Positions 1 to 7,625 are shown, counted from the stretch's first letter. The stretch: 64,000 nt of DNA from Ruminococcaceae bacterium UBA4871 (GCA_002399445.1 DHDR01000008.1:1-64000), one strand, 5' to 3'. The notes: generated from the sequence alone by a model not told the origin. Translations and numbers: made by a program.

Positions 1-91
1 TCCACTTATTTAATATAGATCCATTGCTTTTGAATATTTTGGAAACGTATGCAAATAATAAAAGAATTAAAAACATGAAGGAGCAGTTTAA

Positions 92-430
92 ATGGGAGTA
101 GTTTGTAACTGTACTGACAAATATCAAACTTGTATTGATGAATGTAATCGGTGCGCACAGGCGTGTCATGAGTGTATCAAGTTGTGTCTTGGTGAGTCTG
201 ATGCATCGGCTCGGAAGGATGTCATTGGACAAATGATGGAATGTGCCAGCATCTGTAAAGAAGCTGCATGTCTGATGTCTTCAGATTCCAAACATGTCAA
301 GAAATTTTGCCAGTTGTGTGCGACTGTTTGCAATGAATGCTCCACCGATTGTGCAAAGTTTAAAGATGATCACTGCCAGAAATGCGCCGCTGAATGTAAA
401 AAATGCGCTGATGTTTGTCAGTCAATGTGA
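92..430 (+). CDS. Cys-rich four-helix copper-storage-like protein (DUF326/Csp type)
   Basis: This is a 112-residue protein with 21 cysteines, spaced mostly as C-x2-C and C-x3-C along predicted amphipathic helices. That pattern is typical of the DUF326/Csp family, in which a four-helix bundle lined with Cys thiolates stores Cu(I). No signal peptide is visible, so it would be a cytosolic Csp3-like form. The start is supported by AAGGAG about 7 bases upstream of the ATG. A GC-rich hairpin terminator follows directly, so it looks monocistronic. It lies next to an arsenic operon, which fits a metal-stress region. The metal it binds is inferred from the family. Confidence 0.8.
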   Translation: MGVVCNCTDKYQTCIDECNRCAQACHECIKLCLGESDASARKDVIGQMMECASICKEAACLMSSDSKHVKKFCQLCATVCNECSTDCAKFKDDHCQKCAAECKKCADVCQSM

Positions 431-435
431 TGGCT

Positions 436-458
436 GCCGCCTTTCGGGGCGGCTTTTT
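436..458 (+). terminator. Rho-independent terminator of the copper-storage-like gene
   Basis: A 6-bp GC stem (GCCGCC/GGCGGC) with a 6-base loop is followed by TTTTT, six bases after the stop codon of the Cys-rich gene. Confidence 0.85.
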
Positions 459-710
459 CTTGTATTGATTTTGCCGTTATAGACGGATAGGCAAAATTCT
501 GACGGTTTTCCAGCATTATTTTCGGGGACAATCGGCCCTGCAGTTCCTGCCCGTAGGAGAATCGTATCCGGATAAGGCAGGGAGGAGCAGATGCACCAAA
601 GATGTGAGGGACTATTTTTGAAAAGATTTTCTTTCAAAGGTCCGTTTATCATATAGCCTGCATAGGACACCCTTATCGTTTGGATAAATCATAAATAATA
701 ATATTTCATA
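459..710. other. Intergenic stretch without a supported gene
   Basis: Between the terminator and the arsR promoter no convincing gene is seen. A 21-codon ORF at 591-656 has a good GGGAGGAG ribosome site, but nothing recognisable is encoded and it may be a decayed gene end. Confidence 0.4.
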
Positions 711-739
711 TTGACAAAATTTGATTTGGCGCATATACT
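711..739 (+). promoter_or_regulatory. arsR operon sigma-A promoter
   Basis: TTGACA (711-716), a 17-base spacer and TATACT (734-739) form a near-consensus promoter. The expected start of transcription (about 746) falls at the beginning of the ArsR operator palindrome, which is the usual arrangement for autorepression. Confidence 0.85.
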
Positions 740-745
740 AATAAC

Positions 746-766
746 ACATCAAATAATTTTGATATG
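746..766. promoter_or_regulatory. ArsR-type operator, copy 1
   Basis: The core ATCAAATAATTTTGAT with flanks ACATC and ATATG is an AT-rich inverted repeat directly downstream of the -10 box. An equivalent site with the core in inverted orientation lies at 1126-1146, before the permease gene. ArsR/SmtB regulators bind sites of this kind. Assignment to the adjacent ArsR is inferred. Confidence 0.75.
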
Positions 767-776
767 AGGTGATAAT

Positions 777-1091
777 TTGACAACGGTTTATGAGAAACAT
801 GCAAAGGTGTTCAAAGCACTTTGCGATGAAAAGCGTTTACGCATACTTGAACTTTTGCGCGGCGGAGAGAAATGCGCCTGTGTTTTGCTGGAACAGTTGG
901 ACTTGGGACAGTCGGGACTTTCTTACCACATGAAAATTTTGGTTGAATCGGGTATTGTGGAGAGCCGGCAGGAAGGCAAATGGACACATTATAAAATCAG
1001 TGAACAGGGCAGTGCTTATGCCTGCACTTTGCTGAAGGAATTAACAACGCCGAACGCAGCTAAAGAAGAGAATATATGCTGCTGCCCTTAA
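777..1091 (+). CDS. arsR: ArsR-family metalloregulator
   Basis: A 104-residue winged-helix repressor of the ArsR/SmtB family. The recognition region LSYHMKIL is clear. A C-x-C pair (C33/C35) sits at the start of the DNA-binding helix pair, where classical As(III)-sensing ArsR proteins carry their thiolate site, and the C-terminus ends with three more cysteines (101-103). The start is TTG at 777; the AGGTGATAA stretch just upstream gives the ribosome site. It probably represses its own operon by binding the two matching palindromes at 746-766 and 1126-1146, and releases on As(III)/Sb(III). The operon downstream encodes arsenic efflux and reduction, which supports the arsenic assignment. Confidence 0.88.
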   Translation: MTTVYEKHAKVFKALCDEKRLRILELLRGGEKCACVLLEQLDLGQSGLSYHMKILVESGIVESRQEGKWTHYKISEQGSAYACTLLKELTTPNAAKEENICCCP

Positions 1092-1125
1092 AAGTCATCG
1101 TGACAGTGGCTTTTAAGAGCAGAAC

Positions 1126-1146
1126 ACATCAAAATTATTTGATATG
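1126..1146. promoter_or_regulatory. ArsR-type operator, copy 2
   Basis: ACATC-AAAATTATTTGAT-ATG repeats the operator found before arsR; its 16-base core is the exact reverse complement of copy 1. It lies between arsR and the permease gene, just after a small stem-loop (1088-1116). It may control an internal promoter or act as a second binding site. Confidence 0.65.
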
Positions 1147-1184
1147 ACATGATTGTTATTTGATGAAAGTGAGGTTTATCTCCC

Positions 1185-2198
1185 ATGCAGATACTAAAAG
1201 CGATTTGGGACTTTTTCCAATATCAGATTCTTGGCATGAAATGGCTGGACGGACTGATTGGAAACGGACTATCCGCCATGGGCCTTGACACGTCTACCCG
1301 TTTAATCGGAAGTATCGAGTTTTTCCTTTATGACGTAATTAAGATTACCATACTTCTGTGTTGCTTGATTTTTCTTATCAGTTATATACAAAGCTATTTT
1401 CCGCCGGAGCGCAGTAAACGAATTCTGGGGCGTTTCCATGGCATTGGGGCAAACTGCATTTCGGCACTTCTGGGTACGGTAACGCCGTTTTGTTCCTGCT
1501 CTTCCATTCCACTGTTTATCGGTTTCACGTCAGCCGGACTTCCTGTTGGGGTAACATTCTCGTTCCTGATTTCCTCCCCAATGGTTGACCTTGGCTCGCT
1601 TTTTCTGCTGATGAGCATATTTGGAGCAAAGGTGGCTATCATCTATGTAGTCGTTGGTCTGATCGTCGCGGTTGTCGGTGGCACGATCATTGAAAAGATG
1701 CACATGGAGAAATATGTGGAGAGCTTTATTTTGACGGCCGGAAGCGTGGACATTGAATCACCGGACCTGACAAAGAAGGATCGGCTGATTTATGCGAAGG
1801 AGCAGATGGTGTCTACCTTCAAAAAAGTATTTCCCTATATTTTGATTGGCGTGGGCATCGGTGCAATTATCCATAACTGGATTCCAGCAGAATGGGTATC
1901 ACTTGTACTCGGAAGTAAAAATCCTTTCGGCGTTGTTCTGGCAACCCTTATCGGTGTCCCAATGTACGCCGACATCTTCGGCACAATTCCCATTGCGGAG
2001 GCACTATTATACAAAGGTGCGCAGCTTGGTACGATCCTGTCGTTTATGATGGCGGTCACTACGCTGTCCCTGCCGTCATTGATTATGCTTCGTCAAGCGG
2101 TCAAACCAAAGCTGCTGGCACTGTTTATCGTCATATGCACGGTCGGTATTATCCTTGTAGGCTACTTTTTCAATGCTTTTCAAGGGCTGATTCTATAG
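1185..2198 (+). CDS. arsP: Permease of the ArsP/YraQ (COG0701) family
   Basis: A 337-residue polytopic membrane protein with about eight to ten hydrophobic segments and the hallmark TPFCSCSSIPLFIG motif of the COG0701/DUF318 permeases. Members include ArsP, which exports trivalent organoarsenicals, and other family members are linked to inorganic arsenic efflux. Its place between arsR and an arsenate reductase, without an ArsB or Acr3 gene, suggests it is the efflux pump of this operon. The second ArsR-type operator lies just upstream. The exact substrate (methylarsenite or arsenite) cannot be told from sequence. Confidence 0.78.
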   Translation: MQILKAIWDFFQYQILGMKWLDGLIGNGLSAMGLDTSTRLIGSIEFFLYDVIKITILLCCLIFLISYIQSYFPPERSKRILGRFHGIGANCISALLGTVTPFCSCSSIPLFIGFTSAGLPVGVTFSFLISSPMVDLGSLFLLMSIFGAKVAIIYVVVGLIVAVVGGTIIEKMHMEKYVESFILTAGSVDIESPDLTKKDRLIYAKEQMVSTFKKVFPYILIGVGIGAIIHNWIPAEWVSLVLGSKNPFGVVLATLIGVPMYADIFGTIPIAEALLYKGAQLGTILSFMMAVTTLSLPSLIMLRQAVKPKLLALFIVICTVGIILVGYFFNAFQGLIL

Positions 2199-2210
2199 GA
2201 GGAAAATATT

Positions 2211-2486
2211 ATGGCAAAAACATGGTATCCCGTTATTGATTATCTTGTCTGTGCAGAATGCGGCACCTGCGCTGCAAAGTGTCCTCATGGTGTTTTTGAT
2301 TCTGCAAAGGCTCCGTCACCTGTCGTGAAAAATCCGGAAGCCTGCATTGACCATTGTCACAACTGCGGGAACCGCTGTCCGACTGGAGCGATTACTTATG
2401 TTGGAGACAACACAAGCTGGGTGCCACCGCACGGTACACAAAAATCCAAGGAAACTGGCTGTTCCTGCGAGGGCCATTGCTGCTGA
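2211..2486 (+). CDS. Two-cluster ferredoxin-like protein in ars operon
   Basis: A 91-residue protein with two iron-sulfur motifs, C-x2-C-x2-C-x3-CP near residues 14-24 and C-x3-C-x2-C-x3-CP near residues 45-58, typical of a 2[4Fe-4S] ferredoxin. The tail adds C-x-C...CC, which might bind a soft metal. It starts 12 bases after the permease gene with a GGAGGAAA ribosome site, so it is translated from the same message. Such small ferredoxins recur in clostridial ars operons, and electron supply for arsenic redox chemistry is a reasonable but unproven role. Confidence 0.75.
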   Translation: MAKTWYPVIDYLVCAECGTCAAKCPHGVFDSAKAPSPVVKNPEACIDHCHNCGNRCPTGAITYVGDNTSWVPPHGTQKSKETGCSCEGHCC

Positions 2487-2521
2487 CCAATCACAATAAC
2501 TGATAAAGGAGCGAACTGAAA

Positions 2522-2863
2522 ATGTCATTATTTAAAAAGAAAAAGGAAGAGAAATCCTGCTGCTGCGGGGGAAACTGCAATGCGGAAAGCATGGCAAAGG
2601 CTGAAAGCGCTAAAACCGCGGGGGCAAGTGTGAAGGTGCTTGGAAGCGGATGCGCAAAGTGCAACCAGCTTGAAGCAGCTGCAAAGGAAGCCCTTAAGCA
2701 GCTCGGTATGGATACGACGATTGACCATGTGACCGATTTCTCACAAATAGCTGCCTACGGCGTGATGTCAACGCCGGCGCTTGTGATAGATGGAAAGGTA
2801 GTCTCTTACGGAAAAGTCCTAAAGACCGAGGATGTTGTGAAAATTCTGCAAAAAGTAAGATGA
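2522..2863 (+). CDS. Thioredoxin-like small redox protein (TM0996/MTH895 type)
   Basis: A 113-residue protein whose residues from about 35 onward match the small glutaredoxin-like fold. They carry the active-site motif GSGCAKCNQL and the cis-proline region MSTPALVIDGK. The first 30 residues form an extra Lys/Cys-rich tail with CCCGGNC, which is unusual for the family and may bind metal. The operon context suggests it reduces the disulfide formed in the downstream ArsC during catalysis, as thioredoxin does for this class of arsenate reductase. An AAGGAG site precedes the start. Confidence 0.75.
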   Translation: MSLFKKKKEEKSCCCGGNCNAESMAKAESAKTAGASVKVLGSGCAKCNQLEAAAKEALKQLGMDTTIDHVTDFSQIAAYGVMSTPALVIDGKVVSYGKVLKTEDVVKILQKVR

Positions 2864-2885
2864 ATTTCGTTAGGACGGTTTCAGT

Positions 2886-3281
2886 ATGAGCAAACCAAAG
2901 GTAGCTTTTATCTGTGTCCATAACTCCTGTCGAAGTCAGATAGCTGAGGCATTGGGAAAGCACTTTGCCGCTGACGTTTTTGAAAGTTATTCTGGTGGGA
3001 CAGAACTAAAGGATGTTATCAACCCAGATGCGGTACGTCTTATGAAGCAGATCTATGGAATTGATATGGGACAGAGTCAGCATCCAAAACTGCTTACGGA
3101 ATTACCGCCTGTGGATGTGGTCATAACAATGGGTTGTCACGTGGTATGTCCCTATCTGCCATGCAAACAATGCGATGACTGGGGGCTGACCGACCCAACA
3201 GGGAAAAGTGATGCAGAGTTCATTTCTGTAATTCACACAATTGAAGGTAAGATTATAAAATTAGCAAAATCATTAAAATAG
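2886..3281 (+). CDS. arsC: Arsenate reductase, thioredoxin-coupled (LMW phosphatase fold)
   Basis: A 131-residue protein of the low-molecular-weight phosphatase type. The P-loop C-x5-R is at C10-R16 (CVHNSCR), and further cysteines at 84, 88, 93 and 96 stand where thioredoxin-linked ArsC enzymes form their catalytic disulfide cascade. The conserved D-P-T-G loop follows at about residue 103. It reduces As(V) to As(III) for export. It is the last gene of the operon and is followed by a strong terminator. Confidence 0.87.
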   Translation: MSKPKVAFICVHNSCRSQIAEALGKHFAADVFESYSGGTELKDVINPDAVRLMKQIYGIDMGQSQHPKLLTELPPVDVVITMGCHVVCPYLPCKQCDDWGLTDPTGKSDAEFISVIHTIEGKIIKLAKSLK

Positions 3282-3288
3282 GAACTTC

Positions 3289-3337
3289 AATGCTAAGGTC
3301 AGTAGTTAAATGAGAAACTACCGGCCTTAGCATTTTT
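3289..3337 (+). terminator. Terminator of the ars operon
   Basis: A long hairpin (AATGCTAAGG... paired with ...CCTTAGCATT, with a second paired segment AGTAGTT/AACTAC) is followed by TTTTT, just after arsC. Confidence 0.85.
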
Positions 3338-3348
3338 CAGTATATCTG

Positions 3349-3621
3349 TCAGGATTTTTTATTTGCAGTTTTTGGTTTTGTGTAGTTAAGCGCCTGTGCC
3401 GAATCCGAAAGTCCGGCTGTGGTGGGGTCGTTCACGATTCCCAGAATCGTGAGCAGTGCAAAGGCCGCGTTGACAACTGCAAGAAGGCGGTTGCCCAAGT
3501 CACCAAAGTTAAGCTGAAATCCGAACACAGCTGCGAATGTCTGGACAAGCAGTAAAGCCGAAGGGATGACTGCAAGCCAGAATTCCTTGTTTTGAAGCCG
3601 TACTCGCCAGTTTACTTTCAT
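3349..3621 (-). CDS. Phage holin (phi-LC3/phage_holin_1 type), prophage remnant
   Basis: A 90-residue protein with two hydrophobic segments (about residues 13-32 and 43-60) followed by the motif GIVNDPTTAGLSDSAQAL. The start MKVNWRVRLQNKEFW and this motif are diagnostic of phi-LC3-type holins, which form membrane lesions during phage lysis. No endolysin, tail or integrase gene is nearby, so it is a stray lysis gene. Its ATG overlaps the stop of a broken small reading frame upstream (ATGA), the normal coupling within a phage lysis cassette. Confidence 0.8.
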   Translation of the reverse strand: MKVNWRVRLQNKEFWLAVIPSALLLVQTFAAVFGFQLNFGDLGNRLLAVVNAAFALLTILGIVNDPTTAGLSDSAQALNYTKPKTANKKS

Positions 3622-3813
3622 TTCTCCAATACCTCCAGTTCATCATGAATGTCGTCAATCCGGTGATGTATCGTACTTTTCCACTTCTTGCCCCAGTTCC
3701 TTCAGATGACCATCTACTAACTGGTTAGATTTTCGGATGCTGCCTTATGTATCGAAAACGGTATTCACAAAGGCAATCAGCGCAGCGATTATGTTGTGTG
3801 CGGTATCTTTCAC
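3619..3813 (-). pseudogene. Decayed small phage gene(s) upstream of the holin
   Basis: On the minus strand a GTG with a GAAAGGGA ribosome site opens a 22-codon frame encoding a hydrophobic stretch (VKDTAHNIIAALIAFVNTVF) that ends at a stop. A second frame then ends in KWKSTIHHRIDDIHDELEVL with its TGA overlapping the holin ATG. The two pieces look like the start and end of one or two small lysis-cassette proteins disrupted by frameshifts. The original identity cannot be determined. Confidence 0.4.
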
Positions 3814-3934
3814 ATCCCTTTCAGTATATAGATTCCGCTATTCAAAAATGCCTTTCCTTTAAAATCGTTTATTTATTTGGGCACGGTCAATAACTTGTAC
3901 GAAACGGCAAAGCGCCTTTTTGGATTTCCAAAAT

Positions 3935-3978
3935 AAAAAGCGCCCATCTAACGCATGTAACGTTGAATGGGCGCTTTT
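3935..3978 (-). terminator. Terminator of lctP
   Basis: AAAAGCGCCCAT pairs with ATGGGCGCTTTT around a partly paired loop. Read on the minus strand, the stem ends in CTTTTTATTTT. It lies about 85 bases downstream of the lctP stop. Confidence 0.85.
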
Positions 3979-4061
3979 GACAATCCAGTATAGGTTAATA
4001 TTTTTCGTGACTTTATGCCAACGCCAACTGAATGTTTAGATTATGGGAATTCAATACTGTG

Positions 4062-5711
4062 TCAGGCAGGGGTAAGGGAGACACCGAAGCCAATGACCAG
4101 ACAGGCAATTACGAGTGTAATGAGAGCCCACTTCATCATAGCACGCAGCACTTTGCTGTCTTGACCGACTAAACTGACAGCCGCTACAGCAGTAGCAATA
4201 CACTGAGGAGAAATTACTTTGCCGATGCCGGCTCCCAAAGAGTTTGCTGCAGCAAGCCAATACTGGGAAATGTGGATTTGCTGTGCAGCAGCTGTTTGCA
4301 AAGTACCGAGAAGTACTTCAGTGTTGGTGCCGCTTCCAGTGACAAATGCACCGATAGCGGCAATAATAGGTGCTACGAATGGATAGTAGTGACCCGTGAG
4401 TGTGACAAACAGATGTGCCATGTCTGAAATCATACCGGAATAAGTCATGATTTTTGCGACTGCCAGCACAGCCATAATTGTAATGATGGTTTTCGACATC
4501 TGTTTCATCGTTCCGGTGAAAGCTTCTCTCATCATTTTCCCGTTAGCTTTCTGCACGATACTGCCGAGAATCGCTGCAATAAAGATTAGCACACCCGGGG
4601 TATTGATCCAAGCAAATGAGATTTTGCCGGCACCGTGAGCCGAACTGATCTGCAGTGTGGATTTAAAGCTGGAAAGGAAGCTGTTGATGGGCGGAACGAG
4701 TTTAGACGTCAGCAGTAAGAAAACAAAGATGAGGATAAAGGGCATTAGGGCAACAGACAGCTTCATTGCTGCCGGTTTGCTCTGCCCCGATTCGGTATTT
4801 GCAATGGCGCCGGAAGCGTTACTCTGCTCCGATTCGGTATTTGCAATGGTGCCGGAAACGTTGCTCTGCTCCGGTTCGTTCTTTGCAATGGCACCGGAGA
4901 CAATGTTGTTCATATCGTATTCCGCAGGAATTGGTTTGTTCTTGCGGGCTTTAGCCATTAAAAATGTGCAGACAAGGGAAACAACACAGCCCACAATTAC
5001 GGTCAGCTCTGGACCTAGAAAATAGGAAACGATGAGTTCAGGTACAACGAAGGATACTCCTGAGACCAGAGTAATGCCCACGACACCTTTAAGGGCTTTG
5101 GGGCCGCCGCCTCCGGCAATTACCATTAGAAATGGTGACAAGATCATAAATGGCACCATTTGAAACACGGTTGTAAAGGCCAGCGGCAGCATGTGCAGTC
5201 CGGTGATGGCCTGCAGGGTAACGGTTGGAATGCCAACCGATCCAAACGCTGTTGGGAACATGTTGGCGATCATGCATACAATGCAGGCTTCAATTGGGTT
5301 CATTCCCATTCCTGCCAGCATACTTGCTGGAATTGCAATTGCCGTGCCGAAACCGGCCATGCCTTCCAGAAAGCCGCCGAAACACCATCCGACTAGCAGA
5401 ATTAAAATACGTTTATCAGCGGAAACACTGGTGAGCATCTGTTTGATGATCTCCATTGCACCGGTTTTTAAAGACAGATTATAAGTAAAGATAGCAGCAA
5501 TTATAACAAGAATAATGGGCCACAGCGCAACGGCAAACCCTTCTATTGCAGAAGTTAAGCAATCTGTCGCTGGCATATGCCAAAGTGTCAGGGCCATAAT
5601 AGCGCCAACAACTAAAGCACTGATGCATGCCTTGTGACCGGGCATTTTTAAAACAGTGAGCGCAATAATCAGCCAAAGTATTGGAACAATGGCTAAACAG
5701 GATAGAAGCAT
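4062..5711 (-). CDS. lctP: L-lactate permease (LctP/LldP family)
   Basis: A 549-residue polytopic membrane protein of the lactate permease family, with characteristic segments such as GGFLEGMAGFGTAIAIPASML and the C-terminal TGSGTNTEVLLG. About 12-14 membrane helices are expected. It should import lactate, and perhaps glycolate, with protons. A hydrophilic central loop carries three 14-residue repeats (about residues 270-311) that are not part of the usual family core. The gene is divergent from larA-lctD-etfBA. A possible minus-strand promoter, TTGCAC (5896-5901) and TAATTA (5874-5879) with 16-base spacing, would place both GntR-type operators directly on it. A GGGGAGG ribosome site supports the start. 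Confidence 0.9.
   Translation of the reverse strand: MLLSCLAIVPILWLIIALTVLKMPGHKACISALVVGAIMALTLWHMPATDCLTSAIEGFAVALWPIILVIIAAIFTYNLSLKTGAMEIIKQMLTSVSADKRILILLVGWCFGGFLEGMAGFGTAIAIPASMLAGMGMNPIEACIVCMIANMFPTAFGSVGIPTVTLQAITGLHMLPLAFTTVFQMVPFMILSPFLMVIAGGGGPKALKGVVGITLVSGVSFVVPELIVSYFLGPELTVIVGCVVSLVCTFLMAKARKNKPIPAEYDMNNIVSGAIAKNEPEQSNVSGTIANTESEQSNASGAIANTESGQSKPAAMKLSVALMPFILIFVFLLLTSKLVPPINSFLSSFKSTLQISSAHGAGKISFAWINTPGVLIFIAAILGSIVQKANGKMMREAFTGTMKQMSKTIITIMAVLAVAKIMTYSGMISDMAHLFVTLTGHYYPFVAPIIAAIGAFVTGSGTNTEVLLGTLQTAAAQQIHISQYWLAAANSLGAGIGKVISPQCIATAVAAVSLVGQDSKVLRAMMKWALITLVIACLVIGFGVSLTPA
4774..4899. repeat. Three 42-bp tandem repeats inside lctP
   Basis: Three consecutive 42-base units encode S-G-x-I-A-x-x-E-x-x-Q-S-x-x repeats in the central cytoplasmic loop of LctP. 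The units differ at a few positions and keep the reading frame, so copy number could vary by slippage without breaking the gene. Confidence 0.88.
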
Positions 5712-5859
5712 AAAGACAAGACCTCCCCTAATTTTTCTGTACAGTCACTAAAAATGGCTATCGCTTCTTTCTGACTCTACCACAATTTCTTCTTTTTATG
5801 AATACTCAGGAACTGAGATGAACGGGAAACAGATATGAAACCATCAAATTTAGTCTTAC

Positions 5860-5872
5860 TTGGTTCTACCAA
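5860..5872. promoter_or_regulatory. GntR/FadR-type (LldR-like) operator 1
   Basis: TTGGTTCTACCAA fits the TGGTnnnACCA consensus of FadR-subfamily regulators such as LldR/LutR, which respond to lactate. It lies between lctP and larA, and a similar site is centred 22 bp away. Confidence 0.75.
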
Positions 5873-5881
5873 TTAATTACT

Positions 5882-5894
5882 TTGGTACTACCAT
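5882..5894. promoter_or_regulatory. GntR/FadR-type (LldR-like) operator 2
   Basis: TTGGTACTACCAT is the second TGGTnCTACCA site, two helical turns from the first. Together they overlap the candidate lctP promoter and lie just upstream of the larA-side promoter. No GntR gene is in the window, so the regulator must act from elsewhere. Confidence 0.72.
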
Positions 5895-5922
5895 TGTGCA
5901 ACAATTCACTGTATGGCAAACC

Positions 5923-5951
5923 TTGACGCACAGGTGGCAAAGGGCTAATAT
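5923..5951 (+). promoter_or_regulatory. Candidate promoter for the larA-lctD-etfBA operon
   Basis: TTGACG (5923-5928), a 17-base spacer and TAATAT (5946-5951). Transcription would start near 5958 and leave an untranslated leader of about 390 bases before larA. The leader is AT-rich (5952-6240), and I see no clear gene or known riboswitch in it. Confidence 0.6.
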
Positions 5952-6350
5952 GGGAACGATATAATAAACATTATAAAATAATAAAAGAAAAACGTGGCGT
6001 TTTGTGGAATGTACAACAATAGCTTCAACGGCCGTATTTCAGACTAACAATTTCCATCTGACCGTTATTATAAACGCATGTAGACAAAAAGTCTATATAT
6101 AATTATGTAACAAAAATTATTTTGGCATGTTTAACGAATTTAAACCGGAAGTTTTGTCATAAAAGTAGAATTGCATAAATTTCTAATGAATGCACTTGTA
6201 TTTTTTTTAAAAAGTGTTAGGATATTATCTGGGCGTAAGTGGACCGACCAATAGCATAACAATTCCCATTATTTTACATTGCCGTCGGCAATGCGTTGGC
6301 ATGCTTTAAATTTTAGAACCAAAAGAAAAAGAACGGAGGTGCTTGTTCCA

Positions 6351-7625
6351 TTGTCTGTTAATATCCCTTTTGGCAAAGCCGGAATGACTTTGCATGCTGA
6401 TTTGAGTAATGCAGAAATTTTAGAGTCTCATATCGGGGAGCTTAAAGCAACCGATACAGAGGATGGTCTTGTACAAGCGGCAATGGCCAATCCGATTGAT
6501 TCTCCTCGTTTAAAGGAACTTGCCGTTGGTAAAACAAGCTGTACCATTATAATCAGTGACCATACTCGTCCGGTTCCCAGCAAGCATATTATTCCGGCTA
6601 TGCTGTCGGAACTGCGCGAAGGTAACCCCAGCATTGATATTACACTGCTGGTAGCAACTGGTTTTCACCGCCCCTCTTCAAAAGAAGAGCTGGTGGCTAA
6701 GCTGGGGCAGGATATTGTAGATCGAGAAAAAATCGTAATACATAATAGCCGAGATGCTTCCAGCAATGTCAAGATAGGCGTGCTTCCATCTGGTGCGGCA
6801 TGTGTAATTGATAAAATAGCTGCAAAAGCGGATTTGCTTGTTGCGGAAGGCTTTATTGAGCCACACTTTTTTGCAGGCTTTTCCGGTGGACGCAAGAGTG
6901 TACTGCCGGGCATCAGCGATCAGGTTACAGTGCTTGGCAATCATTGCTCCAAGTTTATCGATTCCCCTTATGCACGCACCGGTGTTTTGGACGGCAATCC
7001 ACTGCATAAGGATATGCTTGCCGCTGCGGAAATGGCACATTTGGCTTATATTGTGAACGTAATTATTGATGAAGACAAACGCGTCGTCGATGCTTTTGCC
7101 GGCAATCCTGTTACGGCACACCGTCAAGGCTGCGACTTGCTGCTAAAATACTGTAAGGTCAAGCCTGCAAAGCGCGGCGATATTGTGATTTCCAGCAATG
7201 GCGGCTATCCGCTGGATCAAAATATTTATCAGAGCGTGAAGGGCCTGACTGCTGCGGAAGCGGCTGCGGCACCGGGAGCTGTATTGATTATGGTCAGCGC
7301 GTGTCATGACGGCCACGGGGGAGAAAGTTTCTATCATGCACTGCGTGACTGTGTATCTCCGCAAAAGCTGATGGAGCAGATTCTTGCAACTCCGCAGGAC
7401 CAGACAAAGCCTGACCAGTGGGAATTTCAAATTCTGTGCCGTGTTTTGTGCAAGCATCATGTCATTTATGTGACTGAGCCGGCACAGCGGAAGACAATTG
7501 AAGAAATGAAGATGGCATGGGCACCGGATGTAGACACTGCATTACAGGAAGCGCGCCGCATCAAAGGGGAAAATGCCCATTTGGTTGTCATCCCCAATGG
7601 CATCTCTGTGATGGTACAGGAATAA
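6351..7625 (+). CDS. larA: Nickel-pincer lactate racemase
   Basis: LarA interconverts D- and L-lactate using a nickel-pincer nucleotide covalently bound to a lysine. The best start is TTG at 6351, preceded by GGAGGT with 10-base spacing. It gives 424 residues, the usual LarA length; an in-frame upstream extension to 6279 lacks a ribosome site. With this start the known functional residues of the Lactobacillus plantarum enzyme appear with a constant shift of two: R73 (SDHTRP), H106 (TGFHRP), H172, K182 (FSGGRK, cofactor lysine) and H198 (LGNH). All are conserved, so it is probably active. Cofactor-making genes larB, larC and larE are not in the window. First gene of the operon with lctD and etfBA. 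Confidence 0.9.
   Translation: MSVNIPFGKAGMTLHADLSNAEILESHIGELKATDTEDGLVQAAMANPIDSPRLKELAVGKTSCTIIISDHTRPVPSKHIIPAMLSELREGNPSIDITLLVATGFHRPSSKEELVAKLGQDIVDREKIVIHNSRDASSNVKIGVLPSGAACVIDKIAAKADLLVAEGFIEPHFFAGFSGGRKSVLPGISDQVTVLGNHCSKFIDSPYARTGVLDGNPLHKDMLAAAEMAHLAYIVNVIIDEDKRVVDAFAGNPVTAHRQGCDLLLKYCKVKPAKRGDIVISSNGGYPLDQNIYQSVKGLTAAEAAAAPGAVLIMVSACHDGHGGESFYHALRDCVSPQKLMEQILATPQDQTKPDQWEFQILCRVLCKHHVIYVTEPAQRKTIEEMKMAWAPDVDTALQEARRIKGENAHLVVIPNGISVMVQE

Noticed and set aside
591..656. 21-codon ORF with a strong GGGAGGAG site before arsR
   Set aside because: Too short to judge; no promoter seen and no recognisable peptide, so not listed as a gene.
4774..4899. Short direct repeats as a CRISPR array
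   Set aside because: Units are contiguous without spacers and lie in frame within lctP.
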